NCBI GenBank assembly: GCA_011316305.1
Contig: SAUG01000067.1
Span: 372,001-436,000, forward strand
DNA length: 64,000 bases
From: Rusavskia elegans
Taxonomy: Eukaryota; Ascomycota; Lecanoromycetes; Teloschistales; Teloschistaceae
Reading direction: 5' to 3'
The notes beneath the pieces were generated by a model. That model was not told the origin of the DNA. It saw only the letters and a program-made list of their open reading frames with translations, and searched no databases. This document shows positions 1-11,400 of the stretch, piece after piece. The position numbers and the translations under genes are program-made. Position 1 is the stretch's first letter, and each line of letters starts with the position of its first letter.

Positions 1-176
1 CTGCCGGGTACTCGATGCGGTGCGACTATCGTGACTGATCGGTCTCAACTTTGGAATAGGCCGGCTCTCTAAGGTTGGCGCAATGTTTTTTTAGTTCTTT
101 CATCTACAAGATTGGGACGTTGCGATCATTTTCGGCCGCATAAAAGAGTGATCGTATCCAGAACATTATCGGCGAA

Positions 177-1913
177 TTAGCATAGTTTTCGCTCGCTGCT
201 TCCAGGCTCATGTCGACGATCATGTTGGATCAGAGTCTCGGGCGAATCTATAGGTACTGCGTTTTTCTTTGCATGTGACGATTTACCATCGGCCCCAAGG
301 CGACTCTCGTCAGAAGAAGCAACTCGAGGGACCTCCGACGGGGGTTTCCCAGCTACCCGCTTGGTTCTCCAAGCCATGCCCCAAGTCCGAATTGTCCAGA
401 TTGCAAAGAGGCTGGAAACACCTGTAAAGAGCCCTAACAAGGTGAAATACCAACCTCTTCCCAGTACACCGATGAGAGGCTGTACGGTTGCAGTCCCCAA
501 AGCGGCAAGTGCACATCGTGTAATAGACGCTGTGGCTGCAGCAGTGCTCGGTGTATCGGAGAGGATGTCGATGAGCAGTGTGTTGGAGAAGACGTAGATG
601 GAAGATTGGAAAACCCCCTGGACGAACTGAAGGATCAGAGCAACGGCAACGTGGCCATGCTGGTCCAGAGCCCAGCCATAGCCAATAACAGAACATGTCA
701 ATATGCCAATCAGGTACGGAGACCCTCGTGTTCTTGCTCTTTCTATTGGGAACTCATTAATGTCGTCGCCATGTTCTCGGTCAATCATGTGCCCTATTTG
801 TTTCGCCGTGATCCTGTAGTTCCTGTCCATAAGTTTCCCATTTGCATATCCGCCAACGATGATGCCCAGCCCACGTGGCAAGTAGGATAAACCGACTTCC
901 AACTCATTAAAGTGATACAAGTCTGTGAAGGCCGAGGGTATGGAAGTTTGAATGCTGAAGTCTATCATATAGCTAAAGCCATGCACCAGCAATATTGGGG
1001 CTGCTTCCTTCATGACCAAGATTTTCAGACACTGAAGTGGGTTCAGGATTTTCAATTTCTTTTTTGCTACAATGGCATTTTCATCCATCCTGCTGTGGTT
1101 GCCTTTCTCCGTAAGATGACTAGAACGTGGCGTGGTTGTCCAGACATGCATGATACCATGCCATGTTATAATAATTCTGGATCGCAGCGGAGCCATCCAA
1201 GTGCGTTCCCACCATCTGGTGGCCTCTAGACTGCCATTCCCGACCACATTCCTGGCGGTCTCTGGTAGGAAGCCTGCTACAGCTGCCAGTAACACCACCC
1301 CGACGAGAACCAGGAACCAGAAAATCCAACGATAATTGACAGACTTGTACGCGACCAGTCCTCCAATGATAGGCCCTATACAAGTCCCTAGATTCAGTGC
1401 CGTGCTGATGGGTCCTACCATACTTCCCCTTTCAGCCGGAACGCATACATCTGCAACCACACCGTAGGCTATGGCGGAGGCTGCGCTTGCACCAAGACTC
1501 TGGATCGCACGCAGAACAAGGAGTGCAACATAGCTGTTCTGGGCAAGCGCGAGGCCCAAATTGGACAGAACGTAGAGGGCGAGGGTAACGAGATAGACTA
1601 TTCTGCGGCCAAGAGAGTCAGAGAGGGTGGCAAAGATGGCGGGAGACAGGGCTTGAAAGATTATGTAGATTGTAATTGTTAGGTTGATGGCTTGAGCGGA
1701 CGTATTCAAGCGGTGAGCAAGGAGTGGCAACAGCGGGAAGTATATGGTTGCAGTTAGAGGCGAGATAGTTGTGGTAAGACCGAGGAGAAAGGTGAGGAGA
1801 CGCCGTTGTCGGACATTGAAAATAGTGTAGGCTACAGATTGCTGAGCCTCTGCCTCCAGAGACGGTCCAATCGAAGCGTGACTACTCTCTCTTGTCGGAG
1901 ATTGTTTGGACAT
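177..1913 (-). CDS. MFS drug:H+ antiporter, DHA1 (Qdr/Dtr-like)
   Basis: The product is a major facilitator superfamily transporter of about 578 residues in one exon, expected in the plasma or vacuolar membrane as a drug or metabolite exporter. About twelve hydrophobic segments are visible, split by a long central hydrophilic loop. The loop 2-3 signature reads DSLGRRIVY, and a GPIIGG motif follows in the segment 5 region, both typical of the DHA1 group. The open frame extends upstream to 1985 but begins there with GTG; the first ATG in frame is at 1913, so I start the protein at MSKQSPTR. The substrate cannot be told from sequence. It lies about 260 bp from a dead transposon but its base composition is normal. 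Confidence 0.88.
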   Translation of the reverse strand: MSKQSPTRESSHASIGPSLEAEAQQSVAYTIFNVRQRRLLTFLLGLTTTISPLTATIYFPLLPLLAHRLNTSAQAINLTITIYIIFQALSPAIFATLSDSLGRRIVYLVTLALYVLSNLGLALAQNSYVALLVLRAIQSLGASAASAIAYGVVADVCVPAERGSMVGPISTALNLGTCIGPIIGGLVAYKSVNYRWIFWFLVLVGVVLLAAVAGFLPETARNVVGNGSLEATRWWERTWMAPLRSRIIITWHGIMHVWTTTPRSSHLTEKGNHSRMDENAIVAKKKLKILNPLQCLKILVMKEAAPILLVHGFSYMIDFSIQTSIPSAFTDLYHFNELEVGLSYLPRGLGIIVGGYANGKLMDRNYRITAKQIGHMIDREHGDDINEFPIERARTRGSPYLIGILTCSVIGYGWALDQHGHVAVALILQFVQGVFQSSIYVFSNTLLIDILSDTPSTAAATASITRCALAALGTATVQPLIGVLGRGWYFTLLGLFTGVSSLFAIWTIRTWGMAWRTKRVAGKPPSEVPRVASSDESRLGADGKSSHAKKNAVPIDSPETLIQHDRRHEPGSSERKLC

Positions 1914-2004
1914 CAATTTGGAAATTGCGTTGACTCTGGCGAATGACGTTTGAGAGTGAGGGGCTAGAATGCCTTGGGAAGGCACGACTCAGCGTCTTCG
2001 CAGA

Positions 2005-2024
2005 GATATATATATATATATATT
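2005..2024. repeat. AT dinucleotide microsatellite
   Basis: A short run of AT repeats lies just upstream of the transporter start, in its likely 5' untranslated or promoter region. Confidence 0.8.
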
Positions 2025-2171
2025 TATGAATTCATCATCGGTAAGCAACGATGAGCGTTCGGGCATGAACTTATAGTTATTGCTTATTTCTCTACCTTAG
2101 GTATGGTCTTCATTACTCGGTATTTCTCTTTGAAAATGCCGAGATTGTGCCAAGGCTAGATGCGGCTCTTA

Positions 2172-2336
2172 CCCCAGATTAAATAAACCTGGTCAGTCAG
2201 AGTTTTACGCGAGCCCTACCAAACTCATATATAAATCTTATAACTTTTTAACGCTATAGAATTTTTCGACCTCTACTATTAATATAATTCTATCTATCTT
2301 TATCTAATTTAGTTAAATTAAAGCTATATATAATCT
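2172..2336 (+). repeat. left terminal inverted repeat
   Basis: This pairs with 5800-5963. The first 48 bp match perfectly; the rest matches with RIP-like transitions and a few other changes. The outermost part still holds CpA and TpG sites, so RIP begins only about 50 bp inside the element. Confidence 0.85.
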
Positions 2337-2399
2337 TTTAAGCCTTTTATATTATAATATAAAAAAATAATAATCGCGCTACTAAAAACTAGCGTAATC

Positions 2400-4660
2400 G
2401 ATAGTAAATAGATTTCTAAAATACTATAGAAGATATTATTAATAATATAGTATAATTTTATAGGCTACCGCCTAAAATAACTACGAAATAGATAGAAATA
2501 GCTATTAAAAAAAAAAGATTATTAAAAATCGCGCCTAAAGGAATATAGTAAAGGCGGTTAAAATAGTAGAAAAGAAAAATATAGTAAAAAAAAAAAAGCG
2601 GCCGAGAAAAAAATAGTAAATAAAAAGGCCGCTAAAAAAACTAAAAAGAAAACTATAAAAAAAGAAATCGCTATTTTTTATATAATTAATTAGGAGGTTT
2701 TATATAAAAAAAATATTATTTATAAAAGGTTCGAAAGTTCCGGAAATTTTATATTCGATATCTTTACTATAGAAATTATTAAAAATCTCGATTAAAAGAT
2801 AGCTAATATATATAGTTTATATATATCTATTACTAAAATAATCTATCTAAAAATAATAAAAAACCTATTCGTTAATTTCTATAAAGATTCGAATAATTAG
2901 AAAAAAATTAACTCTATAGTTCTATAATAGATTTCTAAAAAAAAAAAGGCTATTAGTATATATATCGTTTAAATCTATATCCTTTTTTCTTTAAAAACTA
3001 CTATTTTTAATAGCTAGGCCGATAAAAATATAAATAAAAAAAAAAAAAAAAAAAAAAAGAATTTATAATTCCGATATTACTATAACTTTATTATCTTCTA
3101 ATAAATTTTTTATAAGCGACGATAATCTTATAATAAATTCTTTATTAAATAAAAAAGTATCGTCTTCTTAAAAATATAAGAGAAAGTAAAATATAAATTT
3201 TCTAATAAAAAAGAAAAAAATAGAACGCTGCTAGTAATTAAAGATAAAAAAGATTTATAGAAAATTAGAAATATAGATTATAAAAATAATTAAATACGAT
3301 ATTATCTAATATTTAAATAAAATATATTATTATTAGTAGCCTATAGAAAAAGAAAAAATATATTATTTTTTAATAACTATTTATATATCTGTCTAGAATA
3401 GAATACTTTTATTAGATAAATCTAAATATAGCTATATAAATCTCTAGATTCCTCCGAGATCTATAGTTAAATAATATATTTTATTTTTATAGAAGGTAGC
3501 GGCGTAGAATAAAGTAAAAGTAAAGAAAAAAAATAAGAATATAAATATCTTAATAGTAAAAATTCTGATTATTATTTAGTAGATTCTACTAGTAGTAGTA
3601 GCGGCGCCGGTATAATTAAATACTTTAATAATAAAAGAGAATCTCGATTTTTTCTAGACGATAATTTAGGCTTTTAATTATTTTTTCGAACTTTCTAGTC
3701 TGTTTTAGTAGACGAATATTCTCTCGCGCCTTTTTATAGCTAATTATACTATACCGTCGGTACCGAATAGTCCTATCTAGATTATAGGCGATTAAAAAAA
3801 ATTAAAAGAATAATATTTTCTTTAGTAGGCGTATAAAAACCCTTTAGTAATATATATATTCTAGTAAACGTATTAAATAGTTAATAGCGAAAGCTATAAT
3901 TTAAACTAAATACGTAGGTTATATATAATAGAATGAAAAAAGATTAGTATTAAAAGAAATTTAAATATAAGATTTAATACTAGTATAAAAAATTAGGCCT
4001 ATTAAATTCTTTCTAATTTTTTCGAATTTCTATTAAATACTAGCTATTAAATTAATAATATTATAGACGAAGTAAGGATTTATAGTAATTAGAATTATAT
4101 TTTAGAAAGTAGTTAAAGAATATAGAAAATAATATTAAAAGTTTAGAGGAAGAATCCGAATTACGGAACTAGAATACTAAGCCTGCCGGGTATAATATCG
4201 CCGGAATTTTAATAATTCCTAGTAATTATAAAAGCGATTCGATTTTTTTAATTTTTATATTATTTTAATATATTTAGTTGATTCTATAACTTAATATTAG
4301 ATTCGTAACTATAATAGCGCTATATTATAATTATTATATATAAATAGTTAAATTCGAATTTTAGTAATTTAAAACCTTATAGTACCCCGTATAATCGTCC
4401 TGCTATAAATAAAATAAAGTAAATTAATTAGTTTATTATAGACCGCGTATAACAGATTTTATTTAAAACGGAATCGCTATTAAATTTTAGACTACTAAAA
4501 TCTAGTATATTTAATATAATTATATAATAATTTAACGAAGCAGATTATTATTTAATATTTAATAATAAAGTTTTTAATTATATTAAACGCTTTTAAATAA
4601 TCTAAAAATAATTAAAATCCGATCGCTTTTAATATAAATATTAATTATTAAAAAAATAAT
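2400..4660 (+). pseudogene. decayed second ORF of the mariner-type element, unknown
   Basis: Conceptual plus-strand reading gives long stretches interrupted almost only by TAA and TAG, as expected where RIP has turned CAA and CAG glutamine codons into stops. The N-terminal third is very lysine rich, and a proline- and serine-containing stretch follows near 3710-3790. I recognise no domain. It converges on the transposase relic. It could be an accessory transposon protein or a captured host gene. The limits are approximate and some frame changes are likely. Confidence 0.4.
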
Positions 4661-4699
4661 ATATTACGTCCGGGTAGGTTTAATAGATTTAATAATTAA

Positions 4700-5650
4700 T
4701 TCCGCTTTTTAACCCCTTCTAAATCTTTACTATCTATCTTTTTTTTTTTTATCTAAATAGATATCTTCTATAATTATACTATTAGTACCTTTTCGAAGAT
4801 ATCCTAAATATTAGAAATATTCTATTATATTCTTTTTATTACTATAGGCTTTAACGTTTATTTTAAAAAAGTCTCGGAAGTTTATATAGTTAAAATCTTT
4901 ATAATATTTTTTTAATTAAACTTTTAGAACCGAGAAAAACTTTTTAATAGAGTTATAATTAGGCGAGTAAAGCGGTAGGTATAGAACCTTAATTTTAAAA
5001 CTATCGCAGAAGGTTTTAATCCTTTTATTTATATATACTAAGTAATTATCTATAATAATTACTAACTTTAGACTAGGAAAGAAATTATATTTAAAAAAAA
5101 TATTTTTTTTAAAAAACTATTCGAGCCGGAAACTTTTAATTATATTTTTATAAATTATATAATTTAATATTCTATCGGAATAATATATTAGATAGATACT
5201 AAACCTTTTACTATATTAAAAAGGTCTCTATATAATAGACTTATTTCTAAAAATAGATTATCTTTATTTATAATAGGTAGTATATTTATTAGCGGTATTT
5301 TTATTAATATAAACGAGCTACTAGTAGTAGTATTCCGAAATTTCTAATATAAAGGTATCGCGAAAATTCTAGAACTTCTCTTTTATCTAAATCTATAGCG
5401 ATTTCTTTAAAATTTTTAATATTTTTAGTATCTAGTAGATACGTATAGTAGAAAAGACTTTATTATATCTATTAAAGATCTATTCTACTATTTTATTAAA
5501 ATAAAACTATAGAATTTCGATAAAATATTTAATTAATCCGCTTTTAATATTATTAGTAAATTTAATCGGGAGTTTCTAGTATACGATATTAAAATCCGGT
5601 ATATAAAATCCGAAGATTATAATATTATTTTAATACGGTATATCTACCGT
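4700..5650 (-). pseudogene. decayed DDE transposase (DDE_3, Tc1/mariner type)
   Basis: Read on the minus strand, the stretch near 5085-4920 gives LVIIIDNY, then LPLYSPNYNSIKKFFS. These match the second catalytic aspartate block (VIMDN) and the LPxYSPxxNPIE block of DDE_3 transposases, with P-to-S and E-to-K changes that C-to-T and G-to-A mutation would produce. The segment before it reads as an FFPSLKL-type block usual for this family. Stops and shifts make it non-functional. The N-terminal helix-turn-helix part was not resolved. Confidence 0.7.
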
Positions 5651-5799
5651 TTGCTATATAATTTAAAGTAGGTAATAATAAAAAGATAAAGGTTATTAAC
5701 GAGGTATTATAATATTCTTTCTTTCTATTTAAAGGTTATAGCTACTAGTATTACGCTAAAAACTGTTAGTAAAAGTTCTACTATAAATTATAGGGCGCG

Positions 5800-5963
5800 T
5801 ATATATATAGGGCTTTAAAATATCTAATTTAGATATATATATAGGAATTATAGTAGTAGTAGAAGTCGAAAGGTTATATAGTATTAAAAAGTTACAAGAT
5901 TTATATATAAGTTTAGTAGGGCTCGCGTAAAACTCTGACTGACCAGGTTTATTTAATCTGGGG
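5800..5963 (-). repeat. right terminal inverted repeat
   Basis: Reverse complement of the left repeat at 2172-2336; the inner boundary is approximate. Confidence 0.85.
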
Positions 5964-6150
5964 TAAGTAGGGCTGACTTAAGCGTGAACACCAACAGAGC
6001 TCCCTCGTCTACTTCCAATCTCGGCACTTCACACCTCCTGTCATTACTTTAGCATGAGGCGGGAGAACGCAAGAGATGGTATATCGCCAATACTTAGTCC
6101 TTAATTTACAGGCGAGGGAAACGAAAAGAAGTGTTCCTGCCCCATCCCTC

Positions 6151-7711
6151 TCAACTAATGCCTCTCGAACGTCCAGATACCACGTCATTCCCTTTACCCC
6201 AAGACAACTTCTCTTCTTCTTCCTCCTCTTCCTCCTCCTCTTCCTCCTCCTCCTCCTCCTCCTCCTCCTCCTCCTCCTCCTCCTCCTCCTCTGCCTCCTC
6301 CTCCTCCTCCTCCTCCCCATCTTTCTGCTGTACTATATCACCACCCGCATCTCTACTCGCGCTCGGCTGATGTGGCATTGGTTTTGGCAGGTTTTGTTGC
6401 GCTTGCTTCAGTTCGTTCGGAAAGTAGGTTTTGCAGAGTTCGGTCATACCATCAAAAACGCTAGAGAGCCACATCTTGCAGTCAGCTAAGGTGTTTGGCT
6501 CCGAATCCTTCGATCCCATACCTTTGTCTCAAGTTGCTTCCAGGATAATGGATGAAGGTAGCCAGGTCGTAACGTAACGAATATAGCAAGTTCCTTGCGT
6601 CCCATTCCTCTTCCGGCTCAGAGACAGAAAAGTTCCGCTTGTAGTTACGTATGTAACTCTTGTTGCTCAAGCGATGCCGTGGAGCTCTCCAATTGCCAAT
6701 TTCATATTCGTTGTGCGCTTGGTATCGGTGAGCTGGGGGGTAACAAGTCTAGTACTTCAGAAGGTCATCATACCATACATGGAACCAGCATCGAAAACGA
6801 AGGGCTCGCCAGTATCCATGTCGGTCGCCGTGTTCTCGTCCCAGAGGTCGCCGTGGATCAAGCATGGTTTAATGCTCCGGCCTTCGGATTGCAAAGGTTC
6901 AAGAAGCCTAGGTACCACTTTTTCCAACGTCAGGTCGCAGACAGCCTTGAATTCTTCCCACATCCCATTTCTTTCTTGGTCCAGCGTCACCATGTGAAGC
7001 AGTTGTCTCTGGAACAACCTTGACCATGATTCTTCCCAGCAGTCGGTTATTTGGGGAAGAAATGCATGGCAAGTGGTCGTATGGAACCCGAATTTGCCTG
7101 TAGGCGACCTCGAGATTCGATGAAGCTCTGCGAGGCGTGCCGTGAACTTGATGGGGTCGGGCGGCTGTTCCCCAACGTTCCGAAACTCTGCAAGAAGGAA
7201 GTGTGTCTCTGGCTCTGATTTGCTATATCTTCCCCACGCGAACGGTTTCGGTACGAATATTGGAGATGTGGCATGCATTTCTTTAAGAGATTCAAATTCG
7301 CCTTCTGTCATCGCTTTTCCGACCTCACCAAGCGCCGTGACCTGCATTGAATCAGTTATGGTCCTAGCTGTACCAAATAAGAGACTCGAGCGCTTCCTCA
7401 CCTTGAGAAAGTAGTTGACCCGTTCGCCTGTCGGTAAACGGCAAAGGAGCTTTGCTGTACGGCCCCAGAGTGACATGCCATAGTTGAAGGCGGCAACGAT
7501 TTCGGTGCCTGGAATGGGAAAACCTAAAACCCTGATCAATCATCTTGGTATATACAAGGAGATTGCGGCGTCGAATACTTTTCAAGACGGTGGGATCCAC
7601 TATGAAGTCGCTACCAAGCTGCGGTGGAGCGATGGTGCCTTCCAGGCGCTCCTGACCTGCACGACCAAGATCGGGAGCATCTTTCGATCCACTTTCAGGT
7701 TTTGCTGACAT
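6151..7711 (-). CDS. ketosamine-3-kinase-like protein with poly-Glu tail
   Basis: The product belongs to the fructosamine/ketosamine-3-kinase family, which phosphorylates sugar adducts on proteins and so reverses glycation. My five-exon model is 7711-7579, 7523-7402, 7341-6774, 6717-6522 and 6460-6151; all phases agree and it gives 442 residues. Visible family blocks are YFLKV, GEFESL, HFLLAEF, KFTARLAELH, LIHGDLWDEN (catalytic loop) and VFDAGSMYAHNEYEIGNWR. Introns are 55, 60, 56 and 61 bp. The last exon runs past the usual family end into seven Glu, one Ala and 27 Glu, then about 19 residues to the stop. This tail is encoded by the microsatellite at 6209-6317 and is odd for the family. It might be partly untranslated if splicing differs. 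Confidence 0.82.
6209..6317. repeat. CCT/AGG trinucleotide microsatellite inside coding sequence
   Basis: A near-pure run of CCT (with some CTT) on the plus strand reads as GAG/GAA codons on the minus strand. It forms the poly-Glu tail of the kinase-like gene. The long arginine-, leucine- and serine-rich frames over it are by-products. Confidence 0.95.
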
Positions 7712-8482
7712 GACTGGAGATTTTACAGCGAGACCCTCGCATCATATTTGTTCTGGAGGGACTTGCACAGGATGTCTTATCTGGTGCCTTTACACTCATG
7801 GCCTCAGCCGGATGGTTGCAGCTCAATTTCGCAACAAGCCGCCTAATCCCAGCATGGACAAGAGGAACGAGAAGATCACAGCACATAAGCTGTATTACAA
7901 CACGAACACTCCTCACATATGCCCAGGTGCGCCACTATCACCCTATATCGAACCAACCGGGGAAGATGCTCACAACGGAGTGGTGTGTCACAAAGTATAC
8001 GATGCATTAGCGTGAATTTTATGTGTCTGCACATCTTGCTTGATAACGACACGGGTCAGTATTCCCTGCTCGATGTCGATCCAGCTGCGTCTCGTGTAAC
8101 CACGGACCCCAACACGACGATCGGGGCACACCAGGTATGGGAGTGGTGGGAGTCTCACCCCTGCCACTCAATGCCTGTGGAGTGCCTGCCACCCACCATA
8201 GAGCCGCATTTGGCAGGGTCAAACCCATCCCCAGCCCAGAGCGTCCCGGTAACGCTCGGCCTTGTCATTCCCATTAGAGTGCCTTCTTCAAGGTGAGTTG
8301 GACACGTCCCCACAATCATGAATTTTCACTTTGGTCAATCCACGGACCGCAACATTGTTGTTCTTGTCTTGAAGCCCCTTCTACCTTGCATTGCTGTAAT
8401 GTTCGGATCGTCCGGCTAGCGAGCGCTAAACGGTGTATACGCTAAGCCTGACTTGAACGTTGGCGGCGTTTGGGATACATTA
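7712..8482. other. intergenic region, divergent promoters
   Basis: The space lies between the start of the kinase-like gene (minus) and the start of the NLR gene (plus). Only short open frames without codon character are present. It presumably carries both promoters; I see no defined motif or RNA gene. Confidence 0.6.
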
Positions 8483-11400
8483 ATGGCAAGTTTGTTTCTT
8501 ACCCTACTTCAAGCCCCAGGTGACCTATACTCGTTCGTCCATGGCGAGAAGTCATTGACCTCAGATGTCTTGCTACAGGCTTCCTTCTTGCGGAAAATCA
8601 ATCGCAGTGGTCAACGTGATTCCAACGAAACGCTGTCAGAACAGGTGGACGGAACAGACGCGTCATCTTCGCCAGAGACGCAGCTACAGCATCATGCTAG
8701 AAAATATGGTCGGGCAGGCTCTGAGCCCACTGAACAGCTCTTGTCCTCTATTCCGCTGCATCTCCGTTCCCATCATCGACCATCTCAAACGCCACCGCTC
8801 TTCAAGCGTAACGTTTCCGACGCAAATTCGCACCTGCCTGGCGCACTAGAGCGTCCATTCCTCTTGCACCAGGAGTCTGACGAACCTTTTGACTTGGTGG
8901 AAAGCAGAGGTCTCAGCATTTTATACAGTCCTTGGAAGCCTGATCTTGATCTTGTTTTCATCCATGGACTTGGGGGCTCGTCGTTGAAGACCTGGTCTTT
9001 TGCACGGCAGACGGAAAACTTCTGGCCCTTGTGGCTTTCCCAAGATCCTGAGTTCACAGCTACCCGGATTCTTACCTTTGGTTACCACGCAGATTTTCGC
9101 GGCCCAAGTACAATCTTGAACATCACAGATTTTGCAAAGGACCTTGTCTCTCGCATGCTGACCTTTGAAGAAGAAACCACGGATGGGTCAAAGATACGCA
9201 TGGGCCAGGTAAGACGTTTTGCACACAACGTAAACGCAACGCGATACCCTGTTAATGTTACTCTTAGCGCCCAATCTTATTCGTTGTCCATTCTATGGGT
9301 GGTTTGGTAGCTAAAAAGGTGGCGCATGCCCTTTCAACGACAGTGTCCAAGAGCTAAGATTTTGAAGGCGTACATCTTGGGCAGACAAGATCCGATGTGT
9401 TCGAAGGTCTTCGAGCAAGTGCGAGGTATTGTTTTCCTAGCGACGCCGCATGGTGGAGCAAGCGATGCAAAGTTGCTGAACTCGATTCTCGAGGCTTCAC
9501 CTTTTTCAACTTCCAGGAAAGAGTATATCGCCCAGCTCGAGCCTACATCTCATACGCTCCAGGACATCAACGACCAGTTCAGCAGGATATGCGGTGAGCT
9601 TGCACTTGTGTCTTTCTACGAGACTATGAGAACTGTCTTTGCTCGGGGAGTTAAAAAGATTGTGCGCTTTGTTGCCCCGGTTGCCGAAATTTTCACTGAC
9701 AATGACTCCAGATCGTGGAGAGGGCTTCTGCAATACTGGGTTACCCTCAGGAGCATTCCAGCCCCTTGGTTGCGGATCACCACAGTATCTGCAAATTTGT
9801 TAACGATAGTGATGAGAATTATATATGCGTTAAAGGCGTCTTGAAGATGATGAGATCGAAGATTGAGTTTGCCACCGGACTTCATACTGCTCCTCCTGCT
9901 ACCCAAAGACCAATAAGTAGTGTTTCCAACCCCTCCGCGCAATGCGGAGCCGACGAGAGACGCTCCGATGCGGCTGAAACTACGAAAGAACTCCAAGAAA
10001 TCCTGGGTATTACCTTCTCTTTCGAGTCGGAGCTCAATGCCAGAAAGGCGCAGAAGATGGAAGGATCGTGCCAATGGCTTCCCCGCAAGCAGTCCTTCCA
10101 AGATTGGTTTGAGCGTGCTGGAACAAACACCCCTATTTTCATGCTTACCGGCCCGCCTGCCGCTGGCAAATCCACGCTGGCCAGCTATGTCATTGAATGG
10201 ATTCGAGATGTCTCCTCCGATACGACTTGTCAATATTATTTCTTCATCTCTGATCATCAGGTCAAAAGAACTGTATCGTACTGTCTGAGAATGATTGCAT
10301 TTCAGCTTGCAATAAGGTACGAAGCAGTGCGCGAAGCATTGTTCAGGTTGAGGGAAGAAACCAATACGACATTTGAACGTCAAAGCTCCAAAGATGTATG
10401 GGAGAAGATTTTTCAGGGGATCGTTCTTCGCATGCCGTTCAAGGAGGATTTATTCTGGATTTTGGATGCCCTAGACGAATCGGACTCGCCTAGTAGTCTT
10501 TGTGACATGCTATTAAGGAGCCGTTCCATGACACCAATCAAAGTTCTGATCACCAGTCGCGAAACTCGGGACGTATCAAATTTCTTGTACAACGCCAAAG
10601 ACAAAGTCATCCATGAGGCTTTGACACCCGCAGATACCTATCAAGATATCAAAGAGTGCGTGACGACAACCATACGGGCCAATCTGCCGCAGGATAGAGA
10701 GAGTCGGGACGAAGTCATTGACCAGATTCTAATCAAAGCGAACGGGTCTTTCCTCTGGGTCAGACTAACATTGGATACTATACGAGATAGCTGGCATACT
10801 CAAGAAGACATACGGAAGGCATTGTGCGACGTTCCCGAGGGCATGGAGCCTTTATACGCGGGAATGCTCGGCCACATAATCCAACAAACTCCGAGCAAAA
10901 GAGCTATCGCCAGAGAGATCTTGACCTGGACTGTATGCTCCTACAGACCTCTTGGTTTGCTTGAGCTTCAAGCTGCGCTTGTCCCTACATTCGGCGAGTT
11001 TCTATCTTTGGAAGATACCATCAGCCAAATTTGCGGCCATTTCGTTCGAGTGACCGATAGTAAAGTCACACTGGTGCATGCGACAGGCCGGCACTTCCTT
11101 TTGAACCATAGCAATGGCTTCATTGATAGGTACGAAGGGCACCAAAAGCTTGCTCTCGCGTGCCTCCGGTATCTTTCCGATGACAAATGGAGGCACATTT
11201 TTGCATTGGGTTCCAGGCATCCCAAGACAATCAAACTTACGCATTCCTCTCGCTACAACGACGAACATCCCTTGCTAACGTATGCTACGGAACATTGGGC
11301 TTATCATGTCAAAAACGCGGTCTGCAACAGCGATGAGCTTTGGGGCGCACTCGACACATTTGTTCATGGCTATGTTCTTGCCTGGATTCACGGGATAGCA

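Larger units (their letters stand above)
2172..5963 (-). mobile_element. RIP-inactivated Tc1/mariner-type DNA transposon with long TIRs
   Basis: The element is 3.79 kb and begins CCCCAGATTAAATAAACC; the same sequence in reverse complement ends it. The outer 48 bp of both ends are identical, and similarity continues for about 160 bp with differences mostly C/T or A/G. A TA dinucleotide flanks each end (2170-2171 and 5964-5965), the target duplication of Tc1/mariner elements. The interior is about 75-80 percent AT and nearly lacks CpA and TpG, so RIP has struck it. A DDE transposase relic lies on the minus strand near the right end, and a second relic ORF lies on the plus strand in the left half. 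No intact frame remains, so it cannot move itself. Confidence 0.9.

Noticed and set aside
1914..1985. Longer start for the MFS transporter
   Set aside because: The upstream frame begins with GTG, not ATG; fungi initiate nuclear genes almost always at ATG, here 1913.
6009..6489. Arg-rich, Leu-rich and Ser-rich open frames
   Set aside because: They are other-frame readings of the CCT microsatellite that encodes the poly-Glu tail of the kinase-like gene.
8453..8482. TTG start for the NLR gene
   Set aside because: Same reason: the first ATG in frame is 8483.
9616..10383. 255-residue minus-strand frame over the NLR gene
   Set aside because: It is antisense to the NACHT domain with clear motifs on the plus strand.
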